From: Planctobacterium marinum
GTDB taxonomy: Bacteria > Pseudomonadota > Gammaproteobacteria > Enterobacterales > Alteromonadaceae
Length of the DNA stretch: 64,000 nt
Direction of reading: 5' to 3'
Assembly: GCF_020687805.1 (NCBI RefSeq)
Contig: NZ_JAJEWQ010000002.1
Location: 1 to 64,000 of the forward strand
Part shown: piece by piece, positions 28,483 to 36,828 of the stretch
Layout: every line of letters starts with the position of its first letter
How positions within the stretch are numbered: the first letter of the stretch is position 1
Notes under the pieces: model-generated
What the model was told of the DNA's origin: nothing
Databases searched by the model: none
What the model saw: the letters and a program-made list of their open reading frames with translations, nothing else
Translations under genes and position numbers: made by a program

Positions 28483-29430
28483 ATGCCGATTTGTATGCGC
28501 CTGGCAGGCAGCACCGCAGAGTTGGACAGTGTTTTTCGGTTGCGGCACCTGGTGTTTGCAGAGCAGGAAAATATATTACAAGGCAATAGTGAAAAGCGGC
28601 TGTATGATCGCTTTGATGCCTTTCCTTCCTCGGTACAAATGATGGCTCAGCACAACGGGGAAACGGTGGGGGCCTTTCGCTTTTCAATGGATGACAGTTG
28701 CGGCTTGCCTGCGGATGAGTATTTTGATTTTCGTCCATATGTACCCAAAGATGCCCGGTTAATGCATTCCGGTATGTTTTGTGTTCACCAGGATTACCGT
28801 GGTGAGAAAATCGCCATGGGACTCATTTTAATGGCGGCCTATTACGCCATTTCAAATAACATCACTCATGTTGTGGCTCCAATCAATCCAACCATTGCGC
28901 CTTTGCTTCGGCGTATCGGTTTTAAAAAAGTGGGTGAGCAGTTTCATGACCCGCATCTGGATTGTCAGGTTTTACCTCTCTTGATGGATATGGCTGATAT
29001 TAAAGACTTTTTTGTCGAGTTTATTCGTCAGAATAAACTGCATGACTTCATCATGGATTATCAACGCTGGTTCTGCAAAGCAGGAGAAACTATCGTTAAA
29101 GCCGGAGATGAAGGGGCTGAGGCCTTTATTATCATTGATGGCTGTGCCGAAGTGCGAATACCAGAAAAGAACACCGTGCTGGCGACATTAGAGCCGGGAG
29201 AAATGTTTGGTGAACTGGCTTTGATCACGGGAGAAAAGCGCAGTGCCGATGTGGTGGCCAAAACCGATTTGCAAATGATGGTGATGACTAAAGAAACCTT
29301 CTTGAAGCGCTTTGTAGAAGACTCCAACAAAGCGCTGACGTTGATGCGCATGATCAGCAAGCGCAGTCAAAGTATGATTATGAATCTCAAATACGGACAC
29401 CTGGCAAAGGAAGATGCATTAGCTGACTAG
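28483..29430 (+). CDS. GNAT-like acyltransferase fused to cyclic-nucleotide-binding domain
   Basis: This 315-aa protein has an N-terminal GNAT-like domain of the acyl-homoserine-lactone-synthase/FeeM type (RLRHLVFAEQENI, then MHSGMFCVHQDYRGEKIAMG as the acyl-CoA/ACP-binding region, about residues 88-110) and a C-terminal cNMP-binding domain (about 195-300) with the phosphate cassette FGELALITGEKRSADVVA. The Arg-Ser-Ala of that cassette fits real cyclic-nucleotide binding. Activity is therefore probably gated by cAMP or cGMP. Mycobacterial PatA has the same two modules in opposite order. AGGGGAGG precedes the ATG, and the gene is translationally coupled to the methyltransferase. The substrate is unknown. 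Confidence 0.8.
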   Translation: MPICMRLAGSTAELDSVFRLRHLVFAEQENILQGNSEKRLYDRFDAFPSSVQMMAQHNGETVGAFRFSMDDSCGLPADEYFDFRPYVPKDARLMHSGMFCVHQDYRGEKIAMGLILMAAYYAISNNITHVVAPINPTIAPLLRRIGFKKVGEQFHDPHLDCQVLPLLMDMADIKDFFVEFIRQNKLHDFIMDYQRWFCKAGETIVKAGDEGAEAFIIIDGCAEVRIPEKNTVLATLEPGEMFGELALITGEKRSADVVAKTDLQMMVMTKETFLKRFVEDSNKALTLMRMISKRSQSMIMNLKYGHLAKEDALAD

Positions 29431-29462
29431 TGGGCTGGCTTTCTGTCTATTTGAAAATGATG

Positions 29463-31661
29463 TTAGTTGACACCATTAACCATAGCAACCTTCGCAGCAA
29501 TAGGCGCTGCGACTGGAATATCTGTCTCCACTTTTCCAAAATTTTGTCGTAAGATATCATCGGAATAAGAGCCTTTTATATAAAAATATTGGTTTGAGGC
29601 TCTACGAACTGCAAAGTCAGAGATACCATCGCCATCATAATCTGCTACTACGGGTATATCGGAGGCATCGAGTCCAAACCTGACCCTTTGAATGCCATCT
29701 GAAGCCTCAGAGTTATAATTACTTCCTGAAGAATTCAGTACGTACCATGTTTGTGTAGAAGGCCGTCTCACCGCTAAATCAGCTTTGCCATCCCCATCAA
29801 AATCACCCGTTACCGGTATGTCTTCGGTTCGTGCACCAAAACGATATCTACTTATTCCATCATCGTGCGCAGAGAGGGCATCAACACCCGAAGAGTTTCG
29901 GATATACCAGTATTGATTGGAAGGCCTACGAACGGCAATGTCTGCTTTACCATCGCCATCGTAGTCAGCTACAACAGGAATATCTTCCTTGTTTAAAGCA
30001 AACTGAATCCTGCTGATTCCATCGGCAAATCCAGATAGCTCGTCCACACCGGAAGAATTGTGTATATACCACATGAAGTTGCCAGGTCTACGCACCGCAA
30101 TGTCGGTGATGCCATCGCCGTCATAATCTGCAGGTACAGGGATATCTTCTTCGTCCAGACCAAACTGAAAACGAGTGATGCCATCGTTAAACTGAGTGAG
30201 TGGATCAATTCCAGATGAGTTTCTTATGTACCAATATTTATTCGAGGCGCGTCTTACTGCAATATCTGTGATTCCATCACCATCAAAGTCTCCTGAAATG
30301 GGGATATCCCCAACAGAAAAACCAAATTCGTGCCTCTGAATTTCACCATCAGAAGAGTTGAGAACGTATTGCATGGAGGTATTTGGCCTACGTACTATCA
30401 AATCCGCTTTGCCATCACCGTCATAGTCGAGTGGTGGATTAAAACTATTCGTTTCAACAAGACGGATTTGTGCTCCGGTGTTTTGGTTGTTGCTTCTATA
30501 TTTAGGCCATGGAGTTTGCGCAAGACCTTGACTATCTGTTTGCAGCGCTATAATTGTCCCTTTTGAATTGGCTACAATTAGTCTGCCCTCATTGTCTAAA
30601 GACGGAGATAAAATTAGGTCTCCTTCAGTTTCATAGCGCCATAGTTCAACGCCATCTCTGTTAATTGCATAAACATGATTATCTAATGAGGTAAAATACA
30701 GTGTTCCATCATTACCAATAAGAGGGGAAGAAAAAATTATTCCTTCTGTTTGGAATTGCCATTTTTCACTACCGTCGGGGTTTAACGCATATAGCGTACC
30801 TCCATAATCCCCGACGTAAATTGTGCCATCAACATCAACTGTGGGTTGCGTTTGTCCAGAAAAGTCAATACGCCAAACTAATTCACCCTCTGGCGAAACA
30901 GCGTATAAATACCCTCTTTCACTGCCGATATAAATATTGCCGTCTATCCCTATAGAAGGACTGCCTTTGAAGATATCCTGTAAATCAAATTGCCATCTGG
31001 ATTGCCCTTCGGGAGAAATCGCTTCGAGATAATAGTTATCCTTACCAAGCATATAAATGGTGCCATCGTCCCCGACAATGGGAAAGGTAAAAGGAGACTG
31101 GCTGGCATACTTCCATCGTTCAGTGCCGTCTGCTCTAAGTGCAATCAAATGTTCGTCAGTCGTGAAATAGAGAGTACCGTCTTTGGCAATCGCAATGGCA
31201 CTGATAGAAAGCCCCGATGTTACGTAAATCCATTTCTCAGTACCGTCTGTATTGAATGCGTATAATGCACTTTGCTCGTCATTAATAGCTACGTCATGGA
31301 AATAAAGCGTTTCGTCTGTGCCAATAACCGGTGACAAATAGATACGTCCTTCGGTTTGAATCTCCCAGTTTATATCACCCTCGGGACTTATGGAGTAGAG
31401 TTTACCTAAATCGGTGCCGAAATATGAGTTTCCTTCTTGGTCCAGCACCGGCATAGAAATGAGGCGGTTTGCGACGGGTAACGACACACGCCAGATATCT
31501 CTGTCTGATTGAATTACCTCTCTGTTCGATTGCGGGGAGACCCGGGCTGGAGAGGTGAGATGGTTACCTATCAACTGCTCAACATATTTAGATCCCGGAT
31601 TGGCAACTGCCTGGAGACTACAGACAACAAGGAGTAACAGATGTAAATTAAGTAATTTCAT
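29463..31661 (-). CDS. secreted PQQ-like beta-propeller plus FG-GAP repeat protein
   Basis: The 732-aa exported protein starts with a signal peptide (MKLLNLHLLLLVVCSLQAVA). Residues about 50-385 are PQQ-like propeller blades (repeats of D-G-T-x-Y-F/V-G-x-x-D, WRYETEGDL, and similar). Residues about 415-730 hold six FG-GAP/VCBS-type repeats of the form DYDGDGKADIAVRRP, each with a Ca-binding Asp-rich loop and a WYIRNSSG strand. Such proteins are usually structural or adhesive at the cell surface and lack enzyme activity; no PQQ cofactor site is implied. It is convergent with the GNAT gene (32-bp gap). Confidence 0.8.
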   Translation of the reverse strand: MKLLNLHLLLLVVCSLQAVANPGSKYVEQLIGNHLTSPARVSPQSNREVIQSDRDIWRVSLPVANRLISMPVLDQEGNSYFGTDLGKLYSISPEGDINWEIQTEGRIYLSPVIGTDETLYFHDVAINDEQSALYAFNTDGTEKWIYVTSGLSISAIAIAKDGTLYFTTDEHLIALRADGTERWKYASQSPFTFPIVGDDGTIYMLGKDNYYLEAISPEGQSRWQFDLQDIFKGSPSIGIDGNIYIGSERGYLYAVSPEGELVWRIDFSGQTQPTVDVDGTIYVGDYGGTLYALNPDGSEKWQFQTEGIIFSSPLIGNDGTLYFTSLDNHVYAINRDGVELWRYETEGDLILSPSLDNEGRLIVANSKGTIIALQTDSQGLAQTPWPKYRSNNQNTGAQIRLVETNSFNPPLDYDGDGKADLIVRRPNTSMQYVLNSSDGEIQRHEFGFSVGDIPISGDFDGDGITDIAVRRASNKYWYIRNSSGIDPLTQFNDGITRFQFGLDEEDIPVPADYDGDGITDIAVRRPGNFMWYIHNSSGVDELSGFADGISRIQFALNKEDIPVVADYDGDGKADIAVRRPSNQYWYIRNSSGVDALSAHDDGISRYRFGARTEDIPVTGDFDGDGKADLAVRRPSTQTWYVLNSSGSNYNSEASDGIQRVRFGLDASDIPVVADYDGDGISDFAVRRASNQYFYIKGSYSDDILRQNFGKVETDIPVAAPIAAKVAMVNGVN

Positions 31662-31739
31662 AATCGGCCAATGATGGATAACCCTTTGGGATATTCTTGC
31701 AAGTTAAAGATACAAGGTACCAGTGTGAAACCCGTTTAG

Positions 31740-33119
31740 TTAACTGAGCTTTCTGGCCTTAAAGCGTCTGCCTTTAATTTTGCCTTCTTTGAAGTAATTA
31801 ATGGCGCGCTTAACACTGCGTATTTTCACCGCGACAAACGAATGGGTGGCGGTGATTTTAATTTTGCCAATGTCATCACCGGGAATATCGGCATCCTGAG
31901 TCAGGGCACCCAGAATATCGCCCGGGCGTAGCTTGTTCTTTTTGCCACCATCAATGGCCACTGTCTGGAACTTTGGCTCCAAAATGCGATTGGCGTGAAA
32001 GCGCAGAGCCTGGATGCCTTTCCACTGGGCTTTTTGTCCCTGTAACTCTTCTATAGCCCGAACAAAGTGTACTTCTTCCGGTGCTGCCAATGTTACTGCC
32101 ATACCTTCACTATCGGCCCGGCCGGTTCGGCCAATACGGTGAATATGGGCTTCTGATTCCATGGCTACCTGATAGTTGATCACCAGGCTGACGCCATCTA
32201 TGTCCAGTCCCCGTGAGGCCACATCCGTTGCCACCATGATCAGCTCACTTTGATTGCTGAAACGGGCAATCACCTGATTGCGCTCTTTTTGTTCTAAATC
32301 ACCGTTCAAGGCAATGGCACTAAAGCCCATGTCTCGCAAATCGTCAGCCAGCTCCTTACAGGCGATTTTGGTATTACAGAAAATGATGCAGGACTCAGGT
32401 TGATACTCAGATAATACTGCCGCAGTGGCTTTAACTTTGTGATCCTTTTGCACTTCGAAGAACAGTTGCTCAATCTTTTTGTTGTCGTGGGTGGTTTTTA
32501 CCACCACTTCTACCGGCGCATTCTGGATAGACTGGCTGATGCGTTTTATGCTCTCAGGGAAGGTGGCTGAGAACAACAGGGTTTGGCGATCCTGGGGCAC
32601 TTCCTGAATCACAGTGGTCATCTCTTCTTCAAAGCCCATATCCAGCATCCGGTCAGCTTCGTCTAGCACCAGGGTTTTCACATGCCACAAGTTAAGATGC
32701 CCTTTCAAAATTAAATCCATGATGCGGCCTGGTGTACCCACAACGACATGGGCGCTGTGCTGTAACGATTGGATTTGTGGGCCTATTGCCGTGCCGCCGT
32801 AAAGTGTTAACACCTTGAGATTGGTCATGCGCTTGCCTAGTTTGCGCACTTCTTCGGCCACCTGCTCGGCCAACTCTCGGGTGGGGCAAAGCACCAGGCT
32901 CTGTACGCCAAAGCTGCTGGTATCGGTTTTTTGCAGCAAACCCAAGGCAAAGGTTAGGGTTTTCCCGCTACCGGTTTTGGCCTGTCCCAGCACATCTTTA
33001 CCCGCCAAAATTTCCGGCAAGGCCTTTTGCTGAATCTCGGTCATCTCGGTAAATTGCTGACTTTGCAGCGCTTCGTGCAACGCCGGGTTTAAAGGAAGTA
33101 AATCAAATTTGCTATGCAC
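31740..33119 (-). CDS. dbpA: ATP-dependent RNA helicase DbpA
   Basis: The 459-aa DEAD-box protein has all helicase motifs: Q motif, AKTGSGKT, PTRELAEQ, TPGRIMD, DEAD in LVLDEADRMLD, SATFP, and VATDVASRGLD with HRIGRTGRAD. The C-terminal ~75 residues form the DbpA RNA-binding domain (KLRPGDILGALT to KGRRFKARKLS), which targets 23S rRNA helix 92. It acts in late 50S ribosome assembly. It is transcribed alone from a promoter near a terminator of the upstream M16 operon. Confidence 0.95.
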   Translation of the reverse strand: MHSKFDLLPLNPALHEALQSQQFTEMTEIQQKALPEILAGKDVLGQAKTGSGKTLTFALGLLQKTDTSSFGVQSLVLCPTRELAEQVAEEVRKLGKRMTNLKVLTLYGGTAIGPQIQSLQHSAHVVVGTPGRIMDLILKGHLNLWHVKTLVLDEADRMLDMGFEEEMTTVIQEVPQDRQTLLFSATFPESIKRISQSIQNAPVEVVVKTTHDNKKIEQLFFEVQKDHKVKATAAVLSEYQPESCIIFCNTKIACKELADDLRDMGFSAIALNGDLEQKERNQVIARFSNQSELIMVATDVASRGLDIDGVSLVINYQVAMESEAHIHRIGRTGRADSEGMAVTLAAPEEVHFVRAIEELQGQKAQWKGIQALRFHANRILEPKFQTVAIDGGKKNKLRPGDILGALTQDADIPGDDIGKIKITATHSFVAVKIRSVKRAINYFKEGKIKGRRFKARKLS

Positions 33120-33212
33120 AAGACACCTGTTTAGTTGGAATTGAGATAATCGCGAGGATCAATTGCCGGGAATTATCCCGATTATTGCAGGCAGGTACAA
33201 ATTTAAAATAAA

Positions 33213-33232
33213 AAGCCCGGCGAGCCGGGCTT
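33213..33232 (-). terminator. terminator of the M16 peptidase operon
   Basis: AAGCCCGG-CGAG-CCGGGCTT forms an 8-bp stem with a 4-base loop, followed on the minus strand by TTTTATTTT. It lies 28 bp after the stop of the second peptidase gene. Confidence 0.9.
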
Positions 33233-33259
33233 AATATAGAGCGAAATAGCTGTGGTTTT

Positions 33260-34648
33260 TTACAATGAAAAACCCGGCGCTGTGATATTAACTTCGGTGA
33301 TGTCACCGTACTTTTTCACGATCTCTTTAATGTCTGCGCTTTTACCGATAATGGTAAATTGCAGGTTTTCACGTGGGAAGTAATTGTTAATCAGGGCTTT
33401 GCTGGCTTTGGCATCCAGTTTGTCGACATTACTTTGAAAGTTATTGATAAAACTTTCGTTAAAGCCGTAGATAAACATATCCCCCAATAAACCAGACAGT
33501 TGTCCGGTGGTTTCATATCGGGGAGGAAACAAGCCCTTCACATAGGCTTTGGCGGATTTCAGCGTGGCATCATCCAGCCCTTGTTCCCATAGCCGCTGGT
33601 AAGTACTCAGGGCCAAATCTATAGCCGCTTCGGTATTTTCTGTGGCGGTAAAGGTGGAAATGTAAAAGCTGCCGGCGTGTTTCATGGCATCGAAACGGCT
33701 TCTGGCACCATAGGTTAACCCTGAGTTAACCCGCAGTTCGTCGTTTAGCCAGGACGTAAAGCGGCCACCCAGAACGGTGTTGATTACGCTTAATGCCACA
33801 AAATCCTCATTGCTTCTGGCGATGCCCTGACCACCAATGAAGAAGGTGGTTTCTCTGGCATCGTCTTTATTAACCAGAACAACCCGGTTCTTCTCAAAGC
33901 CGGAGACGGTTGGAAAAGCCGTTGCTTTGGCGGCTTTGCCCGTGCCTTGCCAGTTACCAAATAAAGACTCAACCAGGGTTAACATGGCTTTTGCATCAAA
34001 ATCGCCCACTAACACCAGTGCGGCATTTTCCGGGCGGAACCAGCCTGTATAGAAAGATTTCAGATGCTCAAGCCCGGCTTGCTCTACCGAAGTCTCATCG
34101 CCACCAACCGGACTGCTGTATGGATGTCCTGCAAAAATTTGCTGGTTAAAGTAGGCGCCAATGACATTGCGAGGACTTTCTTTCTGGCGTTTCAGGTTAC
34201 CCAGATAACGGGTTTTATATTTGTCGAACTCTTCAGCATTAAAGGCCGGAGCCTGAACCACATCGGCCAGTAGCTTCAGAATTTTATCCTGATCCTTTTT
34301 GGCAAATGAGGCTGAAATACGGCTGTCGTCCAATGACACGCCGGTGCTCATTTCTGCACCCACAAACTCAAGCGTTTCCTCGAAGCTGTTTTTGTCCAAC
34401 TCGCCGGCACCAAACAACATATTTTCGGTGGTCATGGTGGCCAGTCCCGGCAGATCACCATCGCGGGTAGCACCGGCATTAAATACCACTGTGGCATCAA
34501 TTAGTGGTACTTCTTTTTGTTCCATCAGATAGATGGTTAAACCGTTTTCCAGCGTCGTTTTTTGGTATTCGGGCAAGCTGTATGCGGCGAGCGCCTGTTG
34601 ACTGAGAAACAGCGCAACAACCAATATGACTTTATAGATCGTTTTCAT
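33260..34648 (-). CDS. M16 peptidase-like subunit lacking the zinc motif
   Basis: The 462-aa exported protein (signal peptide VILVVALFLSQQALA) has the M16 fold, but the zinc site HxxEH is replaced: the corresponding segment reads GLATMTTENMLFGAG. It therefore cannot bind zinc in the usual way and is the non-catalytic partner, as in paired bacterial M16B peptidases. Substrate-binding C-domain features remain (SGLTYGARSRFD near residue 315). It overlaps the upstream active-subunit gene by 17 bp and ends at a strong terminator. Confidence 0.88.
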   Translation of the reverse strand: MKTIYKVILVVALFLSQQALAAYSLPEYQKTTLENGLTIYLMEQKEVPLIDATVVFNAGATRDGDLPGLATMTTENMLFGAGELDKNSFEETLEFVGAEMSTGVSLDDSRISASFAKKDQDKILKLLADVVQAPAFNAEEFDKYKTRYLGNLKRQKESPRNVIGAYFNQQIFAGHPYSSPVGGDETSVEQAGLEHLKSFYTGWFRPENAALVLVGDFDAKAMLTLVESLFGNWQGTGKAAKATAFPTVSGFEKNRVVLVNKDDARETTFFIGGQGIARSNEDFVALSVINTVLGGRFTSWLNDELRVNSGLTYGARSRFDAMKHAGSFYISTFTATENTEAAIDLALSTYQRLWEQGLDDATLKSAKAYVKGLFPPRYETTGQLSGLLGDMFIYGFNESFINNFQSNVDKLDAKASKALINNYFPRENLQFTIIGKSADIKEIVKKYGDITEVNITAPGFSL

Positions 34649-35978
34649 GGCTGTCCTCCTTAGAATCTAAAATGCCAACGGTGCGGTTGCGTTTGATCAG
34701 ATAGGTTTTTGCCACCCGCTGAATATCCTCTGCCGTCACTTTTTCAAAGTCTTGCGGCGCACTAAACATCTTCTTGTAGTCGCCGTGGAATAGTTCGTAA
34801 CGGCCCAACATATCGGCGCGATTATTAATGGTGCCGATATCGCGATAGAAATTCACCAGACGTTGGTTTTTCACTTTCTGCAGCTCTTTTTCAGTGATGC
34901 CCTCTTTGGCCACTGCGTTCAGTTCGGCAATGATGGCTTTTTCCAGGGTTTCAGCATCCGCTGACTGGCTGGCTACGCCGTAAACATAAAATAAGTTGGG
35001 ATCAAAGCTGTCGAATGCAAAGGTGGAAATGCTGTCGGCCACCTGTTGCTCAAAAACCAAAGCCCGCACTAAACGAGAACTGTTGCCGGAAGATAAGATG
35101 TCGCTCAGCAATTGCAGCGGGTAGTAATCTTCATGGGAATTGGGCGGCATGTGAAAGCCCATCATAATATTGGCACTGGTGACTGATGGTTTTTGTGTAT
35201 AAACGCGGCGTTCGCCTTTTTGTTCCGGCTCAACCGTGTGGATTTTTCTGGGTGGTTCCTGTGCCGGGATCGGCTCAAAATACTTTTCGGCCAATCGCTT
35301 AACTTCTTCGGTATCCACCGCGCCCACAATCACAGTCACGGCATTGTTGGGGGCATAAAAGGTTTTGTGAAAGGACTTGAGGTCGTCCATGGTCCAGTTT
35401 TCTATGTCCGAAGCGTGACCAATGACAGGCCAGCTGTAGGGATGGGCGCGAAACGCCGCATTTTTAACTTCTTCCCAGATAGTGCGAAAGTTACTGTTTT
35501 CCAGACCCGTAGAGCGCTCTGAGGTGACAACACCGCGTTCGCTTTCTACGATTTCGGGATCCAAGGCCAGATGCTGAATACGGTCAGCTTCCAGGTCGAA
35601 CATAACTTCAATGGCATCAGCCGGGAACCAGTCAGTGTATACCGTCAAATTCTCACTGGTATAAGCGTTGTTAGCCCCGCCGTTAGCTTCCATGGTTTGG
35701 TCAAACATTTTGGGGCCGTATTTTTTCGCACCATTAAACATCATGTGTTCAAAAAAATGTGCCAAACCTGTGGTTCCGGGATATTCGTTACGGGAGCCCA
35801 CTTTCCAAAAGATATACATGTTGGCGTTGGGGATTGAATGGTCTTCCATCACCATGATGGTCATACCGTTTTTTAGGGTGAATTTAGTGATATCGTCGGG
35901 CGACATTTCTGCCTGTAATGGCAGTGTGAGGCCCATTAACAGTATCAACCCGATGCGGGTACAAAATCGTCTAAGCAT
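34632..35978 (-). CDS. M16 zinc peptidase, catalytic subunit
   Basis: The 448-aa protein has a signal peptide (LILLMGLTLPLQA) and the inverted zinc motif HFFEH in GLAHFFEHMMFNGA (about residues 71-75); the third ligand is the Glu in the ESERGVVTSERS region. Residues RLVRALVFEQQ in the C-domain match the family. With the inactive subunit it should form a periplasmic heterodimer that degrades peptides. The operon starts here. Confidence 0.92.
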   Translation of the reverse strand: MLRRFCTRIGLILLMGLTLPLQAEMSPDDITKFTLKNGMTIMVMEDHSIPNANMYIFWKVGSRNEYPGTTGLAHFFEHMMFNGAKKYGPKMFDQTMEANGGANNAYTSENLTVYTDWFPADAIEVMFDLEADRIQHLALDPEIVESERGVVTSERSTGLENSNFRTIWEEVKNAAFRAHPYSWPVIGHASDIENWTMDDLKSFHKTFYAPNNAVTVIVGAVDTEEVKRLAEKYFEPIPAQEPPRKIHTVEPEQKGERRVYTQKPSVTSANIMMGFHMPPNSHEDYYPLQLLSDILSSGNSSRLVRALVFEQQVADSISTFAFDSFDPNLFYVYGVASQSADAETLEKAIIAELNAVAKEGITEKELQKVKNQRLVNFYRDIGTINNRADMLGRYELFHGDYKKMFSAPQDFEKVTAEDIQRVAKTYLIKRNRTVGILDSKEDSHENDL

Positions 35979-36450
35979 GGCTTACCTTTGCCTTATTGTT
36001 ATCTGAAAGCAAAACCTTAGCCTGGATTGCGCCTGATGGGAATTGTTAGCCTTTGTAAATTGTGTTTAAAAGGGTTAATTGCATTCTGAGGTTGGCAAAT
36101 TTGTTTATCCGATCGCTGAGTGCCAAAAGCAGGCCACCGGTAACTCTGGTTGATTGACTTCTATTACCGTTTTCTGATTTCTAAATTCCTATCTTGCACT
36201 GAATTGCTATATCGAAAATACAAAGCCTTTAAAAATGGGCTGACAAGGGAAGTTGGGTTCTGCGTCTTAATGCGTTGGCAGACGCTAAGGTTCCTATAAA
36301 TGCAAACTCATAATAGTGAATATAAGCATTGTACTGCAGGTTTTAGCTACATAATAATGCTTTTTCACACTATTAATTGGTTTTCGCAATAATGTTTATT
36401 TACATTATACTGTCAATATTATAAACACTATAACGGAAATTGGCACTATT
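35979..36450. other. intergenic region at the edge of an accessory patch
   Basis: This 472-bp stretch between the M16 operon (divergent) and hipB contains no supported gene. At 36274-36290 a 17-mer resembles a sequence at 51469-51485 (15 of 17 identical on opposite strands). The last 85 bp are AT-rich and hold the CACTATWA repeats and a TAATGT dyad of the hip promoter. Confidence 0.5.
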
Positions 36451-36451
36451 A
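36368..36451 (+). promoter_or_regulatory. hip promoter with repeated CACTATWA boxes
   Basis: CACTATWA occurs three times (36368-36375, 36426-36433, 36444-36451), the last running into the hipB start. A dyad TAATGT-6-ACATTA lies at 36390-36407. HipB-type antitoxins repress their own promoter through repeated boxes, so these are candidate operators. Confidence 0.45.
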
Positions 36452-36828
36452 TGGAGCTCGATAGAAAAAGTAATGCAGCTATCTTGAAGGTGATAGGTAA
36501 GCGATTCTTACAGGCACGTCTTAATGAAGGACTAGAGCAACAGGAGTTGGCTGATAAAGCTGGCGTAAATGTCTCAACGGTTCAGAGCTTAGAGGGGGGT
36601 AAACGAAGCGTTGGAATGATAAAGGTGTTAGCTGTAATGCGTGCCTTGGGCAAGTTACATGAAATAGATAACTTTATGCCGGAGCCGCCAATTAAGTCAG
36701 CATCTTTGCTTACAGCAAGAAATGAAAAGCGTAAGCGTGTATCAAAACCTAAGGGTGGAAAAGAGCCGTCAACGGGTTTTGAGTGGAATAAACCGATTCA
36801 ACAATTACATGGAGATAAGGACAAGTAA
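36451..36828 (+). CDS. hipB: HipB-like XRE antitoxin
   Basis: The 125-aa protein has an XRE-type HTH (FLQARLNEGLEQQELADKAG and VSTVQSLEGGKRSV, about residues 20-60) followed by a flexible basic tail (NEKRKRVSKPKGGKEPS). HipB neutralises HipA and represses the operon. The stop shares its last base with the hipA start (1-bp overlap), typical of coupled toxin-antitoxin genes. The region is more AT-rich than its surroundings, consistent with acquisition. Confidence 0.82.
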   Translation: MELDRKSNAAILKVIGKRFLQARLNEGLEQQELADKAGVNVSTVQSLEGGKRSVGMIKVLAVMRALGKLHEIDNFMPEPPIKSASLLTARNEKRKRVSKPKGGKEPSTGFEWNKPIQQLHGDKDK

